Both the position numbers and the translations under genes were made by a program. Under the pieces are notes generated by a model. It saw only the letters and a program-made list of their open reading frames with translations, made no database searches and was not told the origin of the DNA. This document shows positions 13,618 to 36,100 of a stretch of 64,000 nt of DNA, piece after piece. Positions within the stretch are counted from its first letter, which is position 1. Each line of letters starts with the position of its first letter. The stretch is taken from NCBI GenBank assembly GCA_000499405.2, contig HG738138.1:1116001-1180000 (forward strand). Direction: 5' to 3'. This DNA is from Onchocerca volvulus (taxonomy: Eukaryota > Nematoda > Chromadorea > Rhabditida > Onchocercidae).

Positions 13618-13740
13618 CAAGGCTAACTTCAACTCGCATATCTAAGAGTGGATCACCATAACCTAAAATTATGCCTTCTGGGCATTTTGAAAATTTCCTC
13701 GTGCATTGCATTATTTGCTGTACCAATTGCTGAACTGAAA
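10580..13740 (-). pseudogene. Decayed adenosine kinase (PfkB family) pseudogene
   Basis: Adenosine kinase phosphorylates adenosine to AMP in purine salvage. Pieces of the enzyme appear in order on the minus strand: EGIILGYGDPLLDMRVEVSLEF-like N-terminus (about 13620-13735), WNLDENDAVITEDE (about 13530-13583), FQELLDNCDITYTSGS then RNSF (about 13043-13120), YFFGCIGDDHYGNIL (about 12830-12900), HLAAAKLFMIDHLEQP (about 12380-12485), GFFLTVCPEAILSI (11962-12034), FATNLAASFILNQFRDEFLK and ILPYVDILFGDE (11441-11626), ILTQGTDPTIVYENG (about 11205-11280), and a C-terminal GLYAAVAIIR-like piece (about 10610-10660). Lesions are many: a TAG after WMFE with a frameshift before FFGCIG, a one-base frameshift within 11962-12034, an in-frame TAA at 11492-11494, a 30-base homopolymer inside the N-terminal exon (13583-13612), and no trace of the DTNGAGD catalytic exon. 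Splice junctions are partly preserved, so it is an old gene copy and not a retrocopy. Identity is firm; exact ends are approximate. Confidence 0.85.
12241..12305. repeat. CA then GA-rich microsatellite
   Basis: A short CACACA run is followed by about 55 bases of purine-only GAGAGGG-type sequence on the plus strand, within an intron of the adenosine kinase relic. Confidence 0.85.
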
Positions 13741-16700
13741 AATAAGAAAGTTTTCCAAAAATTCACAAATTACAACTTTCCGAAAACATAGACAGAATGC
13801 GAGAAACAGAACTATAATTACTAACGGTGCAATAATAAAATTTCATTTAAAAAAGAAAAAAGTGGAAATTTGTAAAAAAATGAAACAATTAATATAAGCA
13901 AAAGTTGTAAAAACATTATTATTAATTTATTGAACAATAAAAACCTGTTCATTATTTAACAGTGATCTTATGAAAATGATACGAAAAAGATGAAATAGTT
14001 ACCTGATTTGGCTATAAAATTAGAATATCGTTAATCGATGGCTTGTTTGTAAAATCTCGGTAAATCTGATTGATCATTAGTTAATCTTCGGTTTTTCTTT
14101 AGCTATATATTCCCTTCAACTTTCTCTCTCTCAAATCGGGGTAGAGATTTCTTAACTTTCATCTTTTCCGGCAACATAAAAACAATGGAATCTCGAAATT
14201 TAAAATTATTGCTGAAAGTGTGAGGAATTGAAAATTTTTCCGTTTGTAATTTTTAAACGAAAGTTAAATTTTGAAAAGTTTGGAAAACAATGGCAAGATT
14301 TCAAAATTCACCTTCATTCTCTGCCCCTATCTTTCCTTTCCTTCCCTGCTTTATTAAGCAGTTAGCAATATGATTGTCTTTAATCACTTACAATGAGCTA
14401 TTTGAAATTTCGCTCCTCACCGAATTCAAATTTGGAAAATAATTATTTATAACTCTTGGGAATTTCAATTCTTATGCAAACTTTCAACTTCCTTCAAATC
14501 GACTATTTCCGTCAATTTCAGGGGAATTAAATTTTTCTCGATTATTTACTGATATTTCCGATAAATACCGTATCTAAGTCACACGGATACATTTCTATTT
14601 TGACATTTTATGAAGTGAAAATTGAATTTTAATTGTCGCATCTCATCGCTTCACTCATTCGTTGAAAATTTTGCAATTCAAAATGATATGGAAGAATATC
14701 TTTCTAATGTGTCTTGAAGATTTTTCGCTGATAAAATTTTGAATAATGAATTTTCCATATTATCAAACTTGTTCCGAACAGCATAAATTGAACTATTCAG
14801 ATCAGATTTTTTTGAATTAGATGGAAATTATGGCTAAATCAATTTGTTATCGAAATTTGTCAAATGTTAAATAACAAACATCATTAGAGTCTATTTGTTA
14901 GATTTTCACTGAATTTGGAATGCAAGCTGTATGTCATGCAAATCGAACAAATTTATTCAAATTTAATTCAATTGATTCGAAATTTTTAATGAAGGGAATG
15001 AAGAAATAAATGTAAATCCAACAGTTAAGTTTTTTTTCCTCAACTCTTTTAGTTTTATTCTTTTTATTAAATTTGAAAAAATTAATTTATGAAATTTTGA
15101 AAAGAAGAAAAAAACTAAAAAATATATGTGAAAATGCATATTAATAACATGAAATCAATATTATGTATATAAATTATGATTGGCTTATCATGATTATAAT
15201 CTTATGTTTCTATTTCGTTCCCTTAAATTAATTTAAAGATTTTTAATTTCAATTAATGAAGGCAATATTCATGCGAGGTTTGCGAAATTTTGAATTTGAA
15301 AGTTTCGAAACAATCATTTAATTGATATTTGACAGAGATGTTGAAAGGATTTAGATGATTAATGTTTTCAGTCTTGAAATGCAATATTTTTAGGTATTTT
15401 GAATTTCATGATGGAAGTTAAAAATTTTGGAATTTAAAATTTCGAAACAATAAGTGTTTGATAAGAATATTCAAAAGAAATAAAAGAAAAAAAGTAATAT
15501 AAAGAAAGAGGGAATAAATGACATAATTAATGCATTATAAATAAATATAAATGTATCTTACAACATTTTTGTTCAGGAAGAGAAGGGGAATAGAAAAAAA
15601 AAACAGAAAGATATAATACTTATTAAATCATTTTATAATTTAGATATAATAAAGTATCAAAAAATTTTTTACACTTATTGAGATCAATCCATCAAATGAC
15701 TAATTCTTTTATAATGAAAATCAAACTATATTTTAAAGAAAATGATCAAAAATGATATTTTAAACGTATCAAATATTGCACGTATTATATTCAACATGTA
15801 AAATAATTAAAACTTCATTTCCCAAAGTATAATATTTTTAGCGAGATAAACTATGATATTTCCCAATGAAATCATACGAAAAATATATCTTATCTATCTA
15901 TCAATCAAATCGAACTATATTATCCACTTATCTATTTAAATGAATTTTATTTGATAATAATATTAGCAGGAGAGAAGAGCGAAAATTCAAATTTGTATTA
16001 ATATAATTCAGTACGGCTTTCATAAGCTAAATTAAATTCCCATCATTCAGATCACAGACAATTCAATCAAAATATACCAATATCAACCATAGATATAAAG
16101 GTCTTTTAAAAAGTAAAAAAAAAAAAGAAAAGAACCAAAATGGGGCTAAAATTAAAACGAACGATTAAATTTAAATTTGGTAAAACCTTTTGCATCATAA
16201 AGTATGCATGTATTCCACGAATCGAGATTTTTGAATTTCTTGAAATTTTATAATCATTTTTACACATATTTTTGCCCTTTTATTACATTATGCATTTAAA
16301 ATATTTTGTGTTCCATTTTGCAATAACTACCTGAAGAATTCTAAAAATGGTCAAAATAAAAGAAAAAAAAAATGTATAAATAGAAACGGACAGTTTCTAT
16401 CCTAGAAGAATATAATTTTATCAATGCTAAATTTCGTAAAAATTATGATCACAGAATTTCAAAGAAAAAAGAAATTAGCTAATTAAAGAAATAATCAAGC
16501 AAAACAAGTGAGATCAATACATATACAATTTATTGCTCCAAAAATTATTAGAAAATTAGCTATCAACTTTTAGTTGTATCCTAACAAATAACTAAAACTG
16601 CATCACATATGTTGCTTTTGCTTTCATCAAAAAATATATTTTATGACATTTTGAATTAAACAATTATAACCCATCTCTATGAACAAAGAATATTTATACT

Positions 16701-18701
16701 TGAAAAAATCCAATTTTATTTTTTGTACTCAAATGGAATTACTTGCTACCACTCATCGAACAAGTTGCTTAAATAACCTGAGGAATTACATGTTCCCCTC
16801 ATAACTGATATTTTCGATGTAAAGCATAAAAATCCCTTCATTATATAAAACATATTTAATTGACCAATGACCTATGACATTATGGCATAGCTATATCGCA
16901 ATAGCCAATCTAAAGGGATGATGACAACAGGTAACAGGAAAAATGAAAAAAGCAGAGAACTTCACTTTTTTTTCTGTCCAATTTCAATTGATTTTATGAA
17001 ATTAAAGCAAATCTATTTGATCCATTTATTGAGCACAAATGCGATTTGAGAAGCAATCGATGATCGAGATCGTTCGGTTTGTTCAGCAGTATGTAAGCTA
17101 TGTTCCAAATTTATGAGTAAAATTTTTACAGTGATTCGTTTTATTAGTTTAAATGACAACTGTGTTGATCCAACATGGTATCAATAGCAGTTTTTCCGCT
17201 TACTCTAAAGCTTCTTCAGTGTATATACCGCCTTAAATCGAGATTACCGAATGATCTAAATTAGATAAAAGAAAGATTTAGAATAACAGTTGATCACTAC
17301 TGTATTTATAAACATGCGACCAAACAATAACACATATAATAATAATTTGTATAGTAACACAAAATCAAATGATAGAACTGAAAATAAAACACAGATTATT
17401 TATATGACATTAAATAAAATTATTTTAAGAAATAAAAAGTTAAAAAAGACACATAAAAATTACTTGAAGTTACAAATTATTTAAAAAAGATAGACTAATT
17501 AGACAGAAAAAATGAATCAAGAAAAAAATCCCAATTTTTTCTTCAAAAAATTTTTATAAGTGAAAAAAAAAAAAAGATAGCGATAGAGCTCAATCAACAC
17601 AAAAATCCGAGGGAAAGAGATAGAAAGAAAAAGTGCCCGGGTGGCTTTTTCTGTAAAAATAGTTTAAAGCAGTAATAATCACAGCTTTCATCAGTTAAAT
17701 TTAACTGTTGTTACATTTATAATATATTTCTATATGCAAAATTAAAAGTCGAAGGACAGAACTAAAAGCAAAATACAGATTTTTCCATATGATATTTGAA
17801 AAAAGAGCAAAGAAAAAGAACAACAAAACTAGTTGAAATTACAGAAGGTTTAATTAAAGAGAAGAAATTCTTTAAAAGAGAAAAATAAGTTAAAAAAGAA
17901 ACAAATTTAAGTTTCCCTTCAAAAATTCCATAAGTGAAAAAAGATAACAGCAAAAATAGAGCTCGTTTAACATAAAGATGAAAGAGAAAGAGAGAGAGAG
18001 AAAGGAAGAAAGTGCCCGTGTACTTTTTCTGTAAAGCAAATAAAGCGCTAAGGTTCATGGCCATTATTTCCATTGATCAAATTTAACTATATAACTGTAT
18101 AGAATGATTAATGCATCATGAATTTTCTTTCCATTAAATTTGAAATTAACGTTTGGTTGTAAATAAAATAAAAGCATGAGATCAGACGTGATACAAAGCA
18201 AAACAGTAGATCGAGAAGACCTGTCAGGATGGATTTTTTTTTTTAATTTTTTTTCTTTTTCGGGACAGAAAGGAGAGTAACATTAAAGCCAGGTTACCCG
18301 AACAATAATAATAATAATGAAAAAGCATGCCAGCTTTCGTTAAATGATGAGAGAAACTTTTTTTTTTCTTTTTTTTATCGTAAAAGAAAAAAATCACACG
18401 AATTTGCTTATCGGAAATAAATTCGCCATCCTGGATTTGTTCACTATAAAAAAGGTACTACTATATATATATATATATATACTACTATACATATATGTGC
18501 AGGAACTACTACATATATATAATCAGGCAAGATATATTTTGAGTGCTTAAGAATATCAAGTGACAAATAAGATGCTGTTCATTGAATATAAATTAAGTAT
18601 GTAAATACAATACCCACAATTCATTAAGTTGGAGAAGAATTTTCCGAGAGATTTGTTTTAAAAAGCGAACATAAACTATTTGGATAATCTAAGAATAAAA
18701 G
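13741..18701. other. AT-rich intergenic desert
   Basis: I found no supported coding sequence in about 5 kb. Contents are low-complexity A/T runs, a diverged tandem duplication at about 17.37-18.12 kb, a TA repeat (about 18461-18485), a short AAT trinucleotide run near 18303-18319, and the 3' side of the KAT6-like gene. Two ORFs (17290-17484 plus, 17762-18073 minus) are low-complexity and lie in the duplication. Confidence 0.5.
17370..18120. repeat. Diverged tandem duplication, about 380-base unit
   Basis: Matching landmarks recur about 380 bases apart in the same order. They are an ATAAGTGAAAAA block (about 17556 and 17930), GATAGAGCTC versus AATAGAGCTC, AAAGTGCCCG (about 17630 and 18009), CTTTTTCTGTAAA, and an AAATTTAACT block. 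The copies have many substitutions and indels, so the duplication is old. Confidence 0.6.
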
Positions 18702-30097
<11,396 letters not shown>

Positions 30098-31359
30098 TAC
30101 ACGACAGCAGCTACAACCCAACTGAATAAAAGTTTGATAATTTTCCTTATAGTATAAAATTATTCTTCCTGGAAACAAAAAAACTTCTCTTCATAGAATT
30201 TGAAATTAAAAAGCATCAACAATTCAATCAGCAGAACTAAATATAAGTTTAAAATGAATTAAAAACATGTTATATGAAAGATTTTGAAATATAAAATGCA
30301 ATAACTTTATGATTGGTATTGTAAATGCCATCCGGCAAAGTTGGCTCAGCATTGTATTCGACATAACAATGTCAAGTCCGGAAACATACTAATGAAACTG
30401 AACGTTGACCGTAAAAAAAAAAAATTAAAAATACTAAAAATTCGGCAATCAATCATAACGTGATTCATTTTTTATAATTAAGCGCTAATATATAATTTAA
30501 TAAATTATCAATCTTTTAAAAATTAGGTAAATCACTTTTTTTCTTCAGTATTATTTGATTCATCTCATCACAATATGAATGTGATAGAAAAAATTGTGTA
30601 GTCCTCAAAAATTGGAAGATATCATTCAGCATATACGAAACAGAAATAAAAATATAAAACCTAATACCTGGATTAAAGTGAACATCAGCAAGATTGTAAA
30701 TAAGTCGATGAAATAAGCCTCATCCGGAAGGGTATGGCGGACTGCAAATTGATGTATTTGAATATCTTGGAATCTTAAATGTGACATACATATTTTTCAA
30801 TATTTCGCGCATATTATCACACACTAAGTATATTTGACGCACCAAATCATCATTAAATTATTGTTGGACGAGGTCAACAATTAATTAATCGCTTTAGGAA
30901 AGAGTAATTTGTGTATTTCTCTTCCAATGGTTTTTGTCTGCATCCTAATACTTACTGGATGATCAATGACCTATACAAATATGAGACATTTAAATCCGAC
31001 AAAGCCTAACAGACACGTATCATTCAATCCATACAACCATTAACATTAAGTAAAACACACATATGTGATGATGACCATGTTAACATTTATCTAGAAAAAA
31101 AAGATTAAACAAATAGTAATATTATCTCGAATAGAATATGGAAAAGACAAAAAGTTGAAATATTTCGTCCAAAACTACTACAATTCACAATCTATCATTA
31201 TAGGTCACAACTCATCAATTCAGATAAGTTTGTAATAATCCGGTTATCCAGATTATAAGTTGCTTATCTAGACAACAATATAATGAATCAATCTATCCAA
31301 CTAGACCATAGTGCAGTATTACAAACCAGAGTAACAAACCAGAGTAAGTCAACTGCTAT

Positions 31360-31630
31360 GACCTATAATCCTGTCACTTCAGGTTTTTGCATCAATCCAT
31401 GTCGCAATTAACAAGTTAATACCAAAACAAATTAAAACCAATCCAACACGATAGCAATTATATAATCAACCCATAAACACGCGACCACAACGCGCATAAA
31501 TCGGAGGTCACAATTCACGCTAATCCACAACCGCAACCCGCAGACCCGGAACCACAACTTGCAAATCAACTCATAACCCATCAAACCAGGCCATCACCCT
31601 CGAACTAACTCCTCCTTTCGTCACTCATTC
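31360..31630. repeat. C/A-rich degenerate repeat block
   Basis: The plus strand here is strikingly rich in C and A and poor in G, built from variants of AACCCATAACC, CCACAACCGCAACCCGCA and similar words. It looks like a decayed minisatellite. GC is clearly above its surroundings. Confidence 0.55.
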
Positions 31631-31739
31631 GCTTATCGTGGCTCTCAATAAGAAATTTGTGAACTTTTGCAGCTAAAAAGTTGTATGAGAGGATAAGTCC
31701 TAACACGAACGACGTTTTATCCAGCACGAATTGTTGTTG

Positions 31740-31945
31740 CAGAATACGGTCAATGACGTCATATGGATCATGCTCAGATTAAAAAATGCCTGATATTTAT
31801 AAGAATGAACTAATAATCACTGAAACCATCGCATGATCTGAAGGAGACAGTTTTTTCTCCAAAGAATTACATATGCATATGGGCAAAGTCTACGTCATGT
31901 TAACAGGCATACGTCACGTGACGTTTGCGCTGCAAGACGCGCAAA
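31740..31945. promoter_or_regulatory. Palindrome cluster: CRE and E-box/CRE elements, candidate promoter
   Basis: A perfect CRE octamer TGACGTCA lies at 31754-31761. A 14-base perfect palindrome ACGTCACGTGACGT (E-box CACGTG nested in two half CREs) lies at 31911-31924. Another TACGTCA half site is at 31891-31897 and an ATATGCATAT palindrome is near 31871-31880. A GCGC-containing imperfect palindrome follows at about 31924-31945. These fit binding by bZIP and bHLH factors. The site is about 1.7 kb upstream of the proposed KAT6-like start, so promoter function for that gene is inference. Confidence 0.5.
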
Positions 31946-33198
31946 AAATTTCAAAATTACATGAAATTTTTTTTTAAATTATTCTTTGAATGAAATAGAT
32001 TTCTGTTCGATTTTTTGTCGAAATAAATCTCAGCAGATTTCGCACTTTATCGTTGACACGTTCCACCACAAATCTTTGGTCTTTTACTGATCTCTATTGA
32101 TTATTCTGATGAATGGGAACACTCAAAGAAACCACAAGTATCCATTTGAACTCAACTTTTCGTTAGTCTCATGATTGATTCTTTAAATATCTGGAATTTC
32201 CCAGAGTTAACAGATTGCAGAATTGTTGAGGAAAAAATAAATGCAGAAAGTTAGTGAAATATGTGCAAGTAATTCTTTTCCTCGGGAAATTGTGAATTAG
32301 AATAAAAAGCAAATTGAGAGAAAGTGTAATTCAATCTAATTTTAACAGTGAATCAAAAACAATCAAATCATTGAACAGTTTTAAAATGGAATGTGATTGT
32401 TCATGCATAATGTAATTAATTCCAAAAATGTGAAAATTTGAGGAAAAATTCAAAATGGAAATGAAAGACTTAAATTAGATGCTCTACTATTATAGCCGAT
32501 ATTTCGCGAAGATGCGATATTGCGATATTTGGAATGTTTTTTCCTACTTCAGATTTCTTGCTTATTTGGATGCAAATATGTCGAACTTCTTGAAAATGAA
32601 GCTATCTGAAAGGAAGAAAGATAGGTAAAAATGTGTCGTAATTAAAAGCGGCGAAAATTTTATGCTTTTTTACGTCTATTTTATTGTACTTTTTTAGAGA
32701 TTAATAAATTAGTGATTGAGCGGATGAGCCAGTTTATAAAAGAATTGTATATGTCGTATAGTATCATAAAATATTATTAGAGTGAAAATTTTTATTCATA
32801 AACTAGACTTATAAATTTAAAATATTTATTAGAATCATTTCAAGCGTATAACAAATTACAGTAGATGTGCGATAATTTTCATACTTATTATTTGCAAATT
32901 TTTGCACACAAAATTACAGCACTTTTACACTTCCAAATTAATAATTCCGGAAAGTTTAATAATCTTAAGAAAAAAAAAAAAACAAAAAGAAAAAACAAAG
33001 CAACTTACAATACCTATAATTTTCCCCCACTTAATAAAGAAGCAATAATTGGCACAATTGGAAATGGTCGATTATTTAACTTTATAAATCAAAATTTAAT
33101 AATCCTTTATTATTTCATATTTAATATGTATTATGCATTTTAATTTCATATTAAATTAAAACCATATTTTTCTTGATATAACAATATTGTTAAGCATT

Positions 33199-36100
33199 TT
33201 ACATAATACTGCAGCACATGTTTCGGGGTGTTGCAAGATCAGTGTAATATTTCGCATTTTTTTGTATTGCCCAATGTAGTTGTTGGAAACGAGACAATTG
33301 TGGTAGCTCAGAATCGGATAAAGCCAAATCCTGAAAATTAATCTGCTTTTTTTTTCGATCCAAAATTTGAATTCTAAATTCTTTTTTCAAATTCAAAATT
33401 TAAATTCTTTCTCTAACTCCAAAATTTTAACTCTAAATTCTTTTTTCAAATCCAAAATTTGAACTCGAATTCCGCTTTCAGACTTCTAGATAAATATATA
33501 AAGGATTAATTAACAAATAAAATATTTCCCTAAAAATCAATTATTATAATATTAATGCACAAATAATTCCGAAATATTGTTCTTTCTACGAGAAAATTCT
33601 AAAACAAGTAATTTGACAAAAGAAAAAAAAATTTAATATTTACATCGCCGCTAGTGAATGCATTTAAGCGTATATGTCCTCCTTCAAAGTAATCTTCTTC
33701 AACATGTTGATCAATCTGCAATAATTATCAATCATCTTTTGTCATTTATCAAATTTCTGTCATTGATAAGAAATAGATGAATTATTATTATCGGTTTTTT
33801 CCGTCCATAATTCCTTTTTCTTTTTCTCAATCTATATCTTAATTTTTTTTTCTTTTGTTGCAAAATAAATTCAAATTTCACAAAATGCATGTCTATAATT
33901 TATTTTTTTTAATTGAAACTTAAAAAAAAGGTTAAAAGAGTCGAATAATCGCCTTTTTAGATTTTAGGATTGATGATGTAGTAGTATTATATTGTGGATT
34001 GAATGTTGCTATTTGAACGCAGGAAAAATCTGCTTGTGGATAACCGTATTGCTGAAATATGTTTTTTTTTTTCACGATATTTAATTGATATTAAGTTTTT
34101 AGTAATCATTAAAATTATTTATCATCAATATTAAGAATAATTTTTGGAAAAATTGCATTTAATTTCATTAATTTTTTACCGAGATTGTTGGTCTAAATGA
34201 AAGTTCTTCAAATTCTGCTTTCAAACTTCTAGTTGTTGAGGCAGGAGAGTCGAGAAATTGATTCTCAAAACCATCACGTAAACGCTCAACAAGGCCATCT
34301 TCAGATAATGAATCCTCGGTATTGCTGCCACCTCCTTAAAATTGCAATGAAATATTCAATCAAATTTGCCAGAAATCATCCTTCTTCCTCCTTTCTCTTC
34401 CGTTACGTCTAAAAGTTTTAGATGGCAAAAATACCATAGGAATCATATTTCAACTTGGCGACACTTAAAAAAATCTGAATAAAATTACAAAACTAAATGC
34501 TCAGTTCATCTATAAACTGGATTCAAAAGCAAAAGCCGTCTATTACATAATAAATTAAGTTTGAATGGTATCATAAAGGAATAAAATGATCTCATCCTGA
34601 ATTCTTGGCCTGAATACGAAGATAACTTTCATAATTTTGTCAAGATGATCAAATAAATCTGTTTAACCTTGTAAGAGGCGATCTAATTGTCGAACTTTTT
34701 TGGAAGAAATGCCGTCTGCATGCAAAGCAGAATCCACTGCAGCAAGAACCGGTCGTGATGCTACTTCATATTCTGAAATAAATAAATGCCGAAATTGCGA
34801 TATCTTGGATTATGATTTTTTTTCTTTTTCTTTTTTGTAGTAATTAAACGTCCGAAAGTTACATACAGAAGTTTTAAATTTCCTAAATTACGCATACAGA
34901 TTATCCAAAAAATGAAAAATATTAAATCAAGTGCTCCAAATTGATCATTGAATTTTAAACATTTCCTTTCCAAATCTAAACTCCAAAATTTTTCGTAAGC
35001 TTTTTTTTTTGGAAAATTTTTATTTAAAAATTAGGAGAACGAAAAAAAAACACTAACCAGATTGTTGCATTGGATCAACTGTCAATTTATTTGTAGTTTC
35101 TTCATTGATCATATTGTTTGTTTCATTCATAATAGTATCAAACTATAAATGAATAAATGAATTTTGAAGATTTTGCATTATGTTTCTGCAAAAATTTCTT
35201 TAGAATATGTAAATACCTTTGCAAGTTGATTGCAAATTGTTGAATTTCAATTAAATTTTGCAATTATTTGCTTGATAAAAAAAAAAATGAAAAATTGGAG
35301 GAAAAGGATGAATGGGAAACGAAAAGAAATAGTAAAATATATCCGAGTTCAATTTATAAAGGTTCTTAATTTCTCATATATTATCGATGACTATAATTCA
35401 TTACTGGAGATTCGAAAATGTATTAAAAAATTTTTCGGCAAAAAAATCAATAATCTAATCAATCAAAAACTTTATCAATTCATTTGTTGTTAGATGAATT
35501 AATGCGTAGCAAAAAAAGAAATTTACAAGATAATTATCCCACAGCAAAAGTTGTGAATTTGATAAATCTGGACATGAGCCACCAAGTGGATGTATTTCGC
35601 TATTCGATGCTTCTTCGATTGATGGCTGCTCTGATAATGAATTCTACAATATCGTATTTTAATTTTATCGAATATATGTTTGTTTAAATAAAACAGTTTT
35701 GAATAAATACACTAAATATTCGATCAATTTCAATTATTGCTTATTTTACTCAATTTTACGTAACTATTGATTAAAATCTTCAACAAATTTATCACAATTC
35801 TTTCATATCAGTACAAAAAGAAACTAGTACCGAAATATATCGAAACTTATTTTTAAAAGTTTCGAATAGCGCCTAAACTAAATCAGTGTTCTATATTATG
35901 TAGTTAATTTTAAACAACCTAAATGATTGATAACTTTGTCAATGAATAAATTGAATAGAATAATTTGTATAGAAAAGAAAAAATGCAGAATAATTTGAAG
36001 ATTCAAAAGTTTTACGTACGAAACGTATTGCTTTTTTAATTTCAATATTGAATGATCAAACATTTCCAGTTAAGTTTGATAGTAAGCAAATTTTATTTTG

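Larger units (their letters stand above)
30098..33198. other. Intergenic region upstream of the KAT6-like gene
   Basis: No gene is supported. It contains a C/A-rich strand-asymmetric block (about 31360-31630), a cluster of CRE and E-box palindromes (31754-31924), and AT-rich sequence 3' of the proline-rich gene. A plus-strand ORF at 32865-33143 is low-complexity Lys/Asn-rich and not convincing. Confidence 0.5.

Noticed and set aside
17762..18073. 103-codon minus-strand ORF with a hydrophobic product
   Set aside because: It falls within the low-complexity tandem duplication and its counterpart copy is not open in the same way.
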